Source of the DNA: Neptuniibacter halophilus
GTDB lineage: Bacteria; Pseudomonadota; Gammaproteobacteria; Pseudomonadales; Balneatricaceae
Assembly (NCBI RefSeq): GCF_030295765.1
Contig: NZ_AP027292.1
Location: 2,666,001 to 2,730,000, forward strand
DNA length: 64,000 nucleotides
Direction of reading: 5' to 3'
The notes below the pieces were generated by a model. The model searched no databases, was not told where the DNA came from, and saw nothing but the letters and a program-made list of their open reading frames with translations. Below, piece by piece: positions 45,092 to 53,621 of the stretch; position 1 is the stretch's first letter, and each line of letters opens with the position of its first letter. Both the position numbers and the translations under genes were made by a program.

Positions 45092-46119
45092 TGTCTGATC
45101 AGACTAACGAACGTAAACTGGAACATATCCGGGCTATCGAGCGCGATCCGCTGACTGATCGGGCGGCGGGCCACTTTGATCGTATCCGGTTGATCCATCG
45201 TGCGTTGCCGGAACTTGATCTGGCTGAAATCGACAGCGGTTGTGAATTTTTAGGTTATCGCCTGAGTTTTCCGATGATGATATCGTCCATGACCGGCGGT
45301 GATCATCAGGTGGTGCGCAAGATTAACCGCAATCTGGCGCTGGCTGCTGAACGAACCGGCGTTGCCATGGCGGTAGGTTCGCAGCGGGTGATCTTCTCGG
45401 CCCCTGAGGCGCGGGAAAGCTTCCGGCTGCGACAATTTGCACCGAATGTGCCACTGATTGGCAATATCGGTGCGGTGCAGCTCAATTACGGTGTTGAGCT
45501 CGCCCAGGCGCAGGAGGCGATTGATCTGCTGAATGCTGACGGGCTTTATCTGCACCTCAATCCGCTGCAGGAAGCGGTACAACCTGAGGGGGATACCAAC
45601 TTTGCCGGGCTGGCTGATAAAATCAGTCGCTTAGTGTCGGAGCTGGAGTCTCCGGTACTGCTGAAAGAGGTCGGCAGTGGCCTGATGCCTGCGGATATCG
45701 AACTGGGCCTGAAAGCCGGTGTGACATGCTTTGATCTGGCGGGCACCGGGGGAACATCGTGGAGCCGGATTGAGCATCATCGTCGTGATGATGACAGTGA
45801 TCTGGGACTCCGTTTTCAGGACTGGGGGGTGCCGACACCCACCGCACTGAAATTAGCCAACCCTTATCTGGACCGGGCCACAATCATCGCAAGTGGCGGC
45901 TTAAGAGATGGGATTGATATAGCGAAATCTGTTATACTCGGCGCCTCCTTATGTGGCATGGCTGCCCCGTTGCTCAAACCTGCTATGGAATCAGCTGACG
46001 CAGTTGTCGCAGAGATTGAAAAAATCAAAACAGAATTCAGAACAGCCATGTTTCTATTAGGGGTCCCGGATGTTGCTTCTATGTTCAACAACCGCGCCCT
46101 TATTTTAGATGAGTGTTAA
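45091..46119 (+). CDS. fni: Type 2 isopentenyl-diphosphate delta-isomerase (FMN-dependent)
   Basis: A 342-residue TIM-barrel flavoenzyme. MMISSMTGGD (about 64-73), VGSQR at about 95-99, LHLNPLQEAVQPEGD (about 152-166), KEVGSG (about 192-197) and ASGGLRDG (about 266-273) are typical. It interconverts IPP and DMAPP with reduced FMN and is unrelated to the type 1 Idi. Its place in the operon is logical, because the mevalonate route yields only IPP. Coupled to the reductase by a TAATG overlap. Confidence 0.94.
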   Translation: MSDQTNERKLEHIRAIERDPLTDRAAGHFDRIRLIHRALPELDLAEIDSGCEFLGYRLSFPMMISSMTGGDHQVVRKINRNLALAAERTGVAMAVGSQRVIFSAPEARESFRLRQFAPNVPLIGNIGAVQLNYGVELAQAQEAIDLLNADGLYLHLNPLQEAVQPEGDTNFAGLADKISRLVSELESPVLLKEVGSGLMPADIELGLKAGVTCFDLAGTGGTSWSRIEHHRRDDDSDLGLRFQDWGVPTPTALKLANPYLDRATIIASGGLRDGIDIAKSVILGASLCGMAAPLLKPAMESADAVVAEIEKIKTEFRTAMFLLGVPDVASMFNNRALILDEC

Positions 46120-46132
46120 TCGAGACCAAAGA

Positions 46133-47299
46133 ATGTCAGTTGGTATTGACGAAATTAGTTTCTATACATCCAATTACTATCTGGATTTACGGACTCTGGC
46201 GGACGTTCAGCAGATCGAATCAGAAAAGTATTATCAGGGGATTGGCCAGGAAAAAATGTCCATGGCCGCACCTGATGAAGATGTGGTAACTATGGGGGCG
46301 AATGCCGCCCAGCCATTGATCGAACGGGTCGGCACGGATGCGATCAGTACCCTGATGTTTGCCACCGAAACCGCAGTGGATCAGTCGAAAGCGGCGGGCG
46401 TTTATGTGCACCGGCTGCTGGGGCTGAACGCCAACTGTCGCGTAGTTGAGCTAAAGCAGGCCTGTTACAGTGCGACGGCGGCTATTCAGATGGCCTGTGC
46501 GCTGGTGGCCAGACAGCCGGAAAAAAAGGTGCTGGTGATTGCCTCCGATATCGCCCGTTATGACCTGGATACCTCAGGTGAGGCGACACAGGGGTGCGGT
46601 GCTGTCGCGGTACTGATCTCAGCGAATCCGCGGCTGATTGAAATCGATCCTGAAGTGGGTAACTACACCGAAGACGTGATGGACTTCTGGCGGCCTAATT
46701 ACCGCTCTACTGCACTGGTGGATGGTAAGTATTCTACCAAGATCTATCTTAAGTCCCTGAAGAAAGCCTGGGAAAATTTTACCGAAGTCAGCTCGCTGGC
46801 GTTCAGTGATTTTTCGCATTTTTGCTACCATCTGCCGTTCAGCCGGATGGCTGAAAAAGCGCATAAGCATCTGGCCAAGATCAATCAGGCCGGGCTGTCG
46901 CTGGAGCAGATCGAACAGCAGATTGAAGATACCCTGCATTACAACCGGATTATTGGTAACAGCTACACTGCGTCCATGTATATCGGCCTGACCTCGCTGC
47001 TGGAAAACTGTAAGCAGAGCCTGGCCGGTAACCGGGTGGGTTTCTTCAGTTATGGTTCGGGCTGCGTGGCGGAGTTTTTCTCCGGTACCGTTGTTGCGGG
47101 TTATGAACAATGCCTGCATACTCTGAATCACCGTAAGATGCTGGATGCCCGTCAGGAAGTCAGTTACGACGAATACCTGAAACTGTACCGTCATCCGGAT
47201 CCGCGTGACGGTGAGCATCATGATATTCCTGCCGGTACTACGGGTCGTTTCCGACTGGCTGCGATCAGCGGTCACAAGCGGGAATACGTTATCTGCTGA
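46133..47299 (+). CDS. mvaS: Hydroxymethylglutaryl-CoA synthase
   Basis: A 388-residue thiolase-fold enzyme. The start ATG 46133 gives MSVGIDEISFY, the family N-terminus; an in-frame ATG at 46109 overlaps fni and adds eight residues. The catalytic Glu is expected in TLMFATETAVDQSK (about 73-86), the acyl-accepting Cys is in LKQACYSATAAIQ (about 107-119), and the catalytic His is in DFSHFCYHLPFS (about 226-237). It condenses acetyl-CoA with acetoacetyl-CoA. No acetoacetyl-CoA thiolase gene is in the operon. The stop overlaps the next ATG (TGATG). Confidence 0.94.
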   Translation: MSVGIDEISFYTSNYYLDLRTLADVQQIESEKYYQGIGQEKMSMAAPDEDVVTMGANAAQPLIERVGTDAISTLMFATETAVDQSKAAGVYVHRLLGLNANCRVVELKQACYSATAAIQMACALVARQPEKKVLVIASDIARYDLDTSGEATQGCGAVAVLISANPRLIEIDPEVGNYTEDVMDFWRPNYRSTALVDGKYSTKIYLKSLKKAWENFTEVSSLAFSDFSHFCYHLPFSRMAEKAHKHLAKINQAGLSLEQIEQQIEDTLHYNRIIGNSYTASMYIGLTSLLENCKQSLAGNRVGFFSYGSGCVAEFFSGTVVAGYEQCLHTLNHRKMLDARQEVSYDEYLKLYRHPDPRDGEHHDIPAGTTGRFRLAAISGHKREYVIC

Positions 47300-48291
47300 T
47301 GAAGGCTAAAGCCCCGGGAAAGATGATCCTGAGTGGTGAACACTCGGTGGTTTACGGGGCGCCGGCCATTGCCGTGGCGGTCGATCAATCGGTGACCGCC
47401 CGTTTTACCCCATCCACAGGCTCCACTCTGGAGTTACGCTCATCTCTTGGCGAGTATTCGCAGCCCCTGACAGAACTTGAGTCATTAAGCGATCAGCTTG
47501 ACTCGCGCTATGACGCATTTCTGCAACATCGCCTCGGTATCCGTGAAGTATTGCAGCACCCGCTGGAGCTGATCAGCTATACCCTGGCGCAGGCCGGGTT
47601 CTCGTCAGCCGGGGTAATCGATATTAACAGTACGATTCCGGCCGGTGCAGGCATGGGCTCTTCGGCCGCACTGATTGCTGCGTTGCTGAAATTGGCTCAG
47701 GGAAATCATGAAGAAGATTCAGATCCGGAACGCTTTTTCCGAACGGTTCGCTATTGTGAGCGGTTACAGCATGGACGCGGCAGTGCTATTGATGCGGCGG
47801 CAGTGACCTATGGTGGTCTGATCAGGGTCTGTGCTGATGAGGTCACTCCTTTGCCATACACGCTGGGCAGGGACTGGTATATCTGGAACAGCGGTAGCCC
47901 TCAATCCAGTACCGGAGAAACCGTAGCTGCCGTGCGTGCTGAGTTTGAAGGAGCGCCGGTCTGGAGTGCTTTCAGTGCCGTGACAGAAGCGCTGCAACAG
48001 GCACTGCAGAACGCTGATCAGAGTGCTTTGCCTGATCTGATTCGCAGTAATCAACTGTTACTGGAGCAAATTGGCGTGGTACCTGAGCCGGTTGCTGAGA
48101 CCATTCGGCAGGTGGTGGCACTGGGTGGAGCGGGCAAGGTCTGCGGTGCGGGCTCACTGGGTGGCAAGGCTGCCGGGCAGGTATTGTTTTATCTGCCGGG
48201 CATGGATGTTCAGAGTATCAGTCAGTGGCTGCGTATTGACCTGCAGCCTCTGCGACAGGTTAATCAGGGAGCTTGTTTTGAAGCCTATTAA
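47299..48291 (+). CDS. GHMP kinase, probably mevalonate kinase
   Basis: A 330-residue GHMP kinase. KAPGKMILSGEHSVVYG (about 4-20) is the mevalonate-kinase-like N-terminal motif. The ATP loop is IPAGAGMGSSAALIAAL at about 115-131, and HGRGSAIDAAA at about 157-167 holds the catalytic Asp region. The C-terminal GHMP motif is VCGAGSLGGKAAG. It phosphorylates mevalonate if this assignment is right. A second GHMP kinase follows, and one of the two must provide phosphomevalonate kinase if the pathway is complete. The end of the gene overlaps the next start by 14 nt. Confidence 0.8.
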   Translation: MKAKAPGKMILSGEHSVVYGAPAIAVAVDQSVTARFTPSTGSTLELRSSLGEYSQPLTELESLSDQLDSRYDAFLQHRLGIREVLQHPLELISYTLAQAGFSSAGVIDINSTIPAGAGMGSSAALIAALLKLAQGNHEEDSDPERFFRTVRYCERLQHGRGSAIDAAAVTYGGLIRVCADEVTPLPYTLGRDWYIWNSGSPQSSTGETVAAVRAEFEGAPVWSAFSAVTEALQQALQNADQSALPDLIRSNQLLLEQIGVVPEPVAETIRQVVALGGAGKVCGAGSLGGKAAGQVLFYLPGMDVQSISQWLRIDLQPLRQVNQGACFEAY

Positions 48292-49207
48292 GGTGACGGT
48301 ACCGGGCAGTATTATGCTGCTGGGTGAGCATGCGGTGCTATTCGGTGAGAAGGCGCTTGCCTGTGCTGTGGATAAATATATCCATCTGCAGCTGACCCCA
48401 CGAAGCGATCGTAAAGTACGTATCGATTCCGCACTGGCGCAGTATGAATCGGATCTGGATCAGCTTGCGGCGGAACCTCGTCTCAGCTTTGTGCTCGCTG
48501 CTGTACGCCGTTTTGCGCCTGCGCTGGTCTGCGGTTTTGAGCTGAGCATTCGCTCGGAGTTTTCCCATACCGTGGGTCTGGGCTCTTCCGCAGCCGTAAC
48601 TGCCGGCACGGTTGCGGCACTGGCGGCTTATTCAGGCCAGTCTACAGAGCCTGCCGCTTTATTTGACCACGCGCTGGCAGTGGTGCACGAGGTGCAGGAT
48701 GGGCGCGGGTCGGGTACCGATCTGGTTGCCAGTATCTATGGCTCGATTGTCTCTTACCGGGTCGAGCCGAGGCAGGTTGTTTCCCTGCAGGGCTTGCCTG
48801 ACATTTCGCTCTATTATGCGGGTTATAAAACACCTACCCCGGAGGTGCTTAAGCGCATTGAGCATCAGAGCCAGTTTCAGCCGATGTTTTATCAGCAGTT
48901 ATACCGTCTGATGGGAGAGCTGACCGAGTCAGCCGAAGCCGCCGTTGCAGCAGCAGACTGGGCGGGGCTTGGGCGTATCATGAATCATTATCAGGGGTTG
49001 ATGGATGCGCTGGGGGTGGCTGATCTGACCCTCTGTGACATTATCTACCGCTTGCGCCAGAGTTCTCGTATTCTGGGCGCTAAAATATCAGGCTCTGGTC
49101 TGGGGGATTGTGTGCTGGCGCTGGGAGCTGATCCGGCGCTGGCGTTGAATTATGAGCAGATCCCGGTCGCAGTATCGGAACAAGGAGTCAGCATTGAGCA
49201 TCACTAA
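48278..49207 (+). CDS. Second GHMP kinase of the mevalonate operon (mevalonate or phosphomevalonate kinase)
   Basis: A 309-residue GHMP kinase starting at TTG 48278, with GGGAG at 48267-48271. The open frame runs further up, but only inside the previous gene. N-terminal motif VPGSIMLLGEHAVLFG at about 7-22, ATP loop SHTVGLGSSAAVTAGT at about 96-111, DGRGSGTDLVASIYGS at about 142-157, and C-terminal KISGSGLGDC. The GSGTD...SIYGS form recalls phosphomevalonate kinases (G-S-x-x-D-x-x-x-x-x-YG), but the N-terminus reads like mevalonate kinase, so the activity is not settled. It overlaps both neighbours by 14 nt. Confidence 0.78.
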   Translation: MKPIKVTVPGSIMLLGEHAVLFGEKALACAVDKYIHLQLTPRSDRKVRIDSALAQYESDLDQLAAEPRLSFVLAAVRRFAPALVCGFELSIRSEFSHTVGLGSSAAVTAGTVAALAAYSGQSTEPAALFDHALAVVHEVQDGRGSGTDLVASIYGSIVSYRVEPRQVVSLQGLPDISLYYAGYKTPTPEVLKRIEHQSQFQPMFYQQLYRLMGELTESAEAAVAAADWAGLGRIMNHYQGLMDALGVADLTLCDIIYRLRQSSRILGAKISGSGLGDCVLALGADPALALNYEQIPVAVSEQGVSIEHH

Positions 49208-50198
49208 GCAGCAGGTAATCGAGCGTTTTCTTCCGGATACTCCGTTACCGGGAACCACCGCAGACGCTTTTGCTCCGAGCAATATTGCGCTGTGTAAATA
49301 CTGGGGTAAACGTGATGCTGAGCTGAATCTGCCAATCAATGCCTCCCTCTCGGTATCATTGGGCGAGTTAGGCAGCCGTACCTCAATTACGCCGGTCGAT
49401 GCAGACAGTGATCAGGTTTTTCTCAATGGCGAGCTGTTAGCCGCTGACAGTAGTTTTGCCCGGAAGGTGATCCGCTTTGTCGATCTGTTTCGACGTGATC
49501 TCAGACAACCGCTGTCGATCCGTACTGAAAATAATATTCCTACGGCTGCAGGGTTAGCTTCATCTGCCTCGGGTTTCGCTGCGCTGATGTTGGCGCTCGA
49601 TCAGTTCTATCAGCTCGGTCTGGAGCCGGCCCGACTCTCTGCTTTTGCCCGGATGGGCAGTGGCAGTGCTTCGCGTTCGATCTTCGATGGTTTTGTCGAA
49701 TGGCATAAGGGAAGCCGGGAAGATGGTATGGACAGTTGCGCCGAGCGCCTCGATATTGAATGGCCCGGGTTTCGTATCGGCTTACTGAAAGTGGCCACCG
49801 GCGTGAAAAAAGTTGATTCGCGTTCCGGCATGCAGCGCACGGTTGAGTCGGCGGCACTTTATGCATCCTGGCCGCAGCAGGCCGGGCGGGATCTGGCGAC
49901 CATCAAACGGGCGCTGGCTGATCGGGATTTTGAATTGCTCGGCGCTACGGCAGAGCAGAATGCGTTGTCGATGCATGCGACGATGATCGCTTCCTGGCCG
50001 CCGTTACTCTACTGGCAGCCGGAATCTGTGGCAGCGATGCATCGGGTCTGGGAACTGCGTTCGCTGGGCGTAGAGGTCTACCTGACTATGGATGCCGGGC
50101 CCAACCTTAAACTGCTCTATCAGACGGCTGACGAAGCGGCGGTGCTGGATGCATTTCCTGAGCTGAGTGATCTCGATCTGGTAGCGCCGTTCGGCTGA
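49194..50198 (+). CDS. mvaD: Diphosphomevalonate decarboxylase
   Basis: A 334-residue GHMP-superfamily enzyme. ALCKYWGKRD (about 34-43; conserved Lys), NASLSVSL (about 50-57), TAAGLASSASGFAAL (about 119-133; ATP loop), GSGSASRSIFDGFVEW (about 159-174) and TMDAGPNLKLL (about 300-310; catalytic Asp) are all present. It converts diphosphomevalonate to IPP. The start is TTG at 49194 with AAGGAG at 49182-49187; the upstream ATG at 49152 lies inside the previous gene and lacks such a site. The 14-nt overlap repeats the previous junction exactly in size. Confidence 0.94.
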   Translation: MSITKQQVIERFLPDTPLPGTTADAFAPSNIALCKYWGKRDAELNLPINASLSVSLGELGSRTSITPVDADSDQVFLNGELLAADSSFARKVIRFVDLFRRDLRQPLSIRTENNIPTAAGLASSASGFAALMLALDQFYQLGLEPARLSAFARMGSGSASRSIFDGFVEWHKGSREDGMDSCAERLDIEWPGFRIGLLKVATGVKKVDSRSGMQRTVESAALYASWPQQAGRDLATIKRALADRDFELLGATAEQNALSMHATMIASWPPLLYWQPESVAAMHRVWELRSLGVEVYLTMDAGPNLKLLYQTADEAAVLDAFPELSDLDLVAPFG

Positions 50199-50205
50199 AC
50201 CTGAG

Positions 50206-52551
50206 ATGGGCAAGCCCGGGCCTGATAAGGTCGGCTTTATTCTGACCCGACAGCAGCAGGATGAACGTTCCGGAATCAGCCTGACCTACTGGCTTTGTCA
50301 CGATCAGGGCTGCAGCCCGGTCACTCTGCAGGGGCAGGAAGCGGTACTGTTCGTTCTGGATCAGCAGGTTGAAGCTCTGAACCGCTTGCTCGCTCATCTG
50401 CGTGGCTGGCGACTGGCCAAAGTGAATATGACTGACCTTAAGGGTCGCGGTGTTCACGCCCTCTACAGTCAAAGCCTGAAAACGTATCGCCAGATTCAGG
50501 AGCTGTGTCAGGTGCACGGTATCGCAATGATGGAGGAGGATATCCGTCACGCAGACCGTTATCTGATGGAACGCTTTATTCAGGGCGGCGCCGGTGTTTT
50601 GCAGCGCGGTTCCCGGGTGCGGCTGCAACCGGCCGATTATGCCCCGCGTTTCCGTATTCTCTCTATCGATCTCGAAACCACTATGCGTGCGGATAAAATC
50701 CTCTCAGCGGCCTTCTATGCTGAAGACTTTCAGCGGGTTTTGATGCAGGGAGAGGGGGAGGACACGGATCAGGTTCGTTACTACCCCGATGAGCGCTCAT
50801 TGCTGCAGGCATTTATACAGGTTGTAGATGAATATGATCCGGATATTTTTATCGGCTGGAATGTAATCGGTTTTGACTTTCGGGTGCTTTACAACCGGGC
50901 ACAGGCTCTGCGTATTCCGCTGCGGCTTGGACGCGATCAGCAGCCGCTGCAGTTGCATGAGTCCGGTCAGGGTAAATTGTTTGTGCGGATGGGTGGCCGG
51001 ATTGTACTGGATGGTATCGATACCCTGCGTGGCGCCACTTATCAATTTGAGAGCTTTTCACTGGAAAATGTCGCCCGGGAGTTTCTCGATCGGGGTAAGC
51101 TGATCGAGCATGTGGACGATCGTGGTGGCGAGATCCAGCGCCTGTTCCGCGAAGATAAGCAGGCGCTTGCGCGCTATAACCTGGAAGACTGCAAACTGGT
51201 CTGGGATATCTTCCTCAAAGCAGATCTCATCAATTACCTGATTGAGCGGGCCCGCCTGACAGGGTTGCCACTGGATAAAGTCGGCGGTTCTGCCGCCGCC
51301 TTCGATAACCAGTATCTGCCGCTTTTGCATCGGGCGGGTTATGTAGCACCTGAGTATGCCTCCGGTATGTCCGGTCTGAGTGCACCGGGCGGTTATGTGA
51401 TGGATTCCCGGCCGGGGCTCTATCGTCAGGTGCTGGTGCTGGATTTTAAGAGTCTGTACCCGAGTATTATCCGTACCTTCAAAATTGACCCTTACGGGCT
51501 GGCTGAAGGTTTAAAAGAGGGGGCGGATGAAGAGGATCTGCTGCCCGGATTTAACCATGCGATTTTTTCCCGCAGTAAAACGATTCTGCCCGCGCTGATT
51601 GAGCGCCTGTGGGGCGCGCGGGATCAGGCCAAAGCGTCAAATAATGCGGCACTCTCCCAGGCGATTAAGATCATTATGAACTCCTATTACGGGGTGCTGG
51701 GTTCAAATGTCTGCCGTTTTTTTGATCAGCGACTTTCCAGCTCAATTACCCTGCGTGGACATGAAATCCTTACCCGGACACGGGACGTCATCGAGGAGCA
51801 GTTTGGCTTTCAGGTGATCTACGGTGACACCGACTCAGTGTTTGTCTGGCTTGGAGATGATTTTCCTGAGGCTGATGCCAACAGCAAAGGGCGTGAACTG
51901 GCTGAGTTTCTTAATCAATGGTGGCAGGCCGATCTGGAGAAGCGGTTTCAGCTTCAGAGCCAACTGGAAATTGAGTACGAAACCCATTACAGCCGGTTTC
52001 TGATGCCCACCATGCGACACTCCGATAAAGGCACCAAGAAACGCTATGCGGGGCTGAAGCGTCAGCCCGATGGCAGCACGTCGATGGTGTTTAAAGGCCT
52101 GGAAAACGTAAGGACTGACTGGACCCCGCTGGCGCGCTGGCTGCAGGAACAGCTCTATTCGCGGATCTTTTATGGTCAGGAATGGAAGCCTATGCTGGAG
52201 AAGACGGTGGCGGATATGCTGGCCGGGGAACTGGACCAGCGTCTGGTTTACCGTAAGCGGATACGCCAGCCTCTGGGGCAGTATCAGAAGAATAAACCGC
52301 CGCATGTTCAGGCCGGGCTTAAGGCGGAACTGATGTATCAGCAGCGTCAGCAACCAAGCCCTTATACCGCGGGGAGTTACATCGAATACCTGTGGACGGT
52401 TAACGGGCCGGAGCCGCTGGAGTTTGTGCGTTCGCCGATTGACTATCAGCACTATCTGGAAAAGCAGCTACAGCCGGTGTGTGAGTCAATTCTGCTGTTT
52501 ATCGGGGAGAGTTTCACTGATCTGACAGCGCCTCAGGGTAAGCTATTCTGA
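50206..52551 (+). CDS. polB: DNA polymerase II (B family)
   Basis: A 781-residue B-family polymerase of Pol II length. Exonuclease motifs: ILSIDLETTM (about 159-168), IGWNVIGFDFRVLY (about 216-229) and a third near YNLEDCKLVW (about 324-333). Polymerase motifs: LDFKSLYPSIIRTF (motif A, about 412-425), KIIMNSYYGVLG (motif B, about 488-499) and YGDTDSVF (motif C, about 540-547). It does translesion synthesis and restart of replication. It begins only 7 bp after mvaD and so appears to be transcribed with the mevalonate genes. No LexA box was found before it, unlike E. coli polB. Confidence 0.95.
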   Translation: MGKPGPDKVGFILTRQQQDERSGISLTYWLCHDQGCSPVTLQGQEAVLFVLDQQVEALNRLLAHLRGWRLAKVNMTDLKGRGVHALYSQSLKTYRQIQELCQVHGIAMMEEDIRHADRYLMERFIQGGAGVLQRGSRVRLQPADYAPRFRILSIDLETTMRADKILSAAFYAEDFQRVLMQGEGEDTDQVRYYPDERSLLQAFIQVVDEYDPDIFIGWNVIGFDFRVLYNRAQALRIPLRLGRDQQPLQLHESGQGKLFVRMGGRIVLDGIDTLRGATYQFESFSLENVAREFLDRGKLIEHVDDRGGEIQRLFREDKQALARYNLEDCKLVWDIFLKADLINYLIERARLTGLPLDKVGGSAAAFDNQYLPLLHRAGYVAPEYASGMSGLSAPGGYVMDSRPGLYRQVLVLDFKSLYPSIIRTFKIDPYGLAEGLKEGADEEDLLPGFNHAIFSRSKTILPALIERLWGARDQAKASNNAALSQAIKIIMNSYYGVLGSNVCRFFDQRLSSSITLRGHEILTRTRDVIEEQFGFQVIYGDTDSVFVWLGDDFPEADANSKGRELAEFLNQWWQADLEKRFQLQSQLEIEYETHYSRFLMPTMRHSDKGTKKRYAGLKRQPDGSTSMVFKGLENVRTDWTPLARWLQEQLYSRIFYGQEWKPMLEKTVADMLAGELDQRLVYRKRIRQPLGQYQKNKPPHVQAGLKAELMYQQRQQPSPYTAGSYIEYLWTVNGPEPLEFVRSPIDYQHYLEKQLQPVCESILLFIGESFTDLTAPQGKLF

Positions 52552-52565
52552 GGCGGCATACAGAT

Positions 52566-52778
52566 TCAGGCTTTAACGTCGATCTGGGTTCCCAGAGGGC
52601 TGAGGGGGTCGACGCGAAGTTTGCCCGGTGCGGTCACTTCCAGAAGTTGCATAATCTGATCGCCGGTTTGTTCTATCTGGTCTTTGGCCATCTCGGCTGA
52701 CTTTACTGCATGACTGCTCTGCAACTGCTGATTACTCGCCGTTGTTGCGGCTGCTGCAATATCATTTCCATCCATCAT
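52566..52778 (-). CDS. YjfB-like putative motility protein
   Basis: A 70-residue protein, Ala/Gln-rich, with the N-terminal MDGNDIAAAAT and the helical SAEMAKDQIEQTGDQIMQLLEV typical of short YjfB-like proteins (PF14070, putative motility protein). Biological role unknown. The minus-strand ATG at 52778 has GAAGG about 7 nt upstream. It is convergent with polB (14-bp gap). The 172 bp between it and lutC hold no supported gene. Confidence 0.7.
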   Translation of the reverse strand: MMDGNDIAAAATTASNQQLQSSHAVKSAEMAKDQIEQTGDQIMQLLEVTAPGKLRVDPLSPLGTQIDVKA

Positions 52779-52950
52779 TCAAAACCTTCAGTTGATTACG
52801 TGGCGTGGCTGTAATCCCTGACAGCGCTTTTCAAATAGGGTTACCGGTTTATCGGCGAAGCAGGCGGGAACTTGAGGGGTTCGTGAACGTGGGGGGTGAA
52901 AAAATGGAGCGTGGGCAGGCCGCCATGGTGATCGGCGGCCTGCGGCAGGA

Positions 52951-53619
52951 TCAGACGTCCCTGAGGATAAAAATCACCAGCACACAGGGGCCATGCGCGC
53001 CCATCTGCAGCTTCTGTCCGATGTCAGCGCTGCGAGAAGGGCCGGTAATCATATTCACTGTGCGTGGCATGGAGTTCGGGTGCTTCTCACGCAGCCGGTT
53101 CCAGGCGTCCTCGTAACTGCCGACAATATCTGACTCTTTGAGCAAAACCAGATGGCAGTCTGGCAGGAAGTTCAGGGTGGTCGGGCTTTCTGGTCGGGAG
53201 TAGAGCATCAGGGTGCCGGTTTCTGCGATTCCGGCCATGCTGGTGGTCAGGCTGGCCAGATCGCCGGAGCGGGCGACGCGTTGCTCACGGTTGATCTCAC
53301 CCAGTGCACTCCAGTCCAGTTGATTCAGACACTCATCGCTGGCGCTGACCAGCGTTTTAAACTGATGCTGGTTCAGCCACGCAGCAACAGCGGACGGTAG
53401 CTGGTTGAGGCTCTGAATATCGATCAGCTCAGCGGCTGCGGCTGAAGCCATCTCACGGAACAACTGAATCTGCCCGGGCTGATCCAGTTGTGAGCGTTTT
53501 GGGATGATCGTCGGTTTGTGAGCCCGGATTCGTTCCAGTGTGGCTTCACGCTGTGCCTCAGTAGCTGCGCCCCGTTTCAGACCGTGGCGGATATTAGCCA
53601 GAATTTCTGCTTTGCTCAT
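52951..53619 (-). CDS. lutC: LutC-type lactate utilisation protein
   Basis: A 222-residue LUD-domain protein. The C-terminal half has the family segments AGIAETGTLMLYS (about 129-141), LPDCHLVLLKESDIVGSYEDAW and MITGPSRSADI (about 191-201). With LutA and LutB it forms the iron-sulfur L-lactate-oxidising complex described in Bacillus and found in many proteobacteria. Third gene of lutABC, 2 bp after lutB. Confidence 0.92.
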   Translation of the reverse strand: MSKAEILANIRHGLKRGAATEAQREATLERIRAHKPTIIPKRSQLDQPGQIQLFREMASAAAAELIDIQSLNQLPSAVAAWLNQHQFKTLVSASDECLNQLDWSALGEINREQRVARSGDLASLTTSMAGIAETGTLMLYSRPESPTTLNFLPDCHLVLLKESDIVGSYEDAWNRLREKHPNSMPRTVNMITGPSRSADIGQKLQMGAHGPCVLVIFILRDV

Positions 53620-53621
53620 GG

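Noticed and set aside
50100..50205. LexA box for polB
   Set aside because: No CTG-N10-CAG spacing was found by eye in the end of mvaD or the 7-bp gap.
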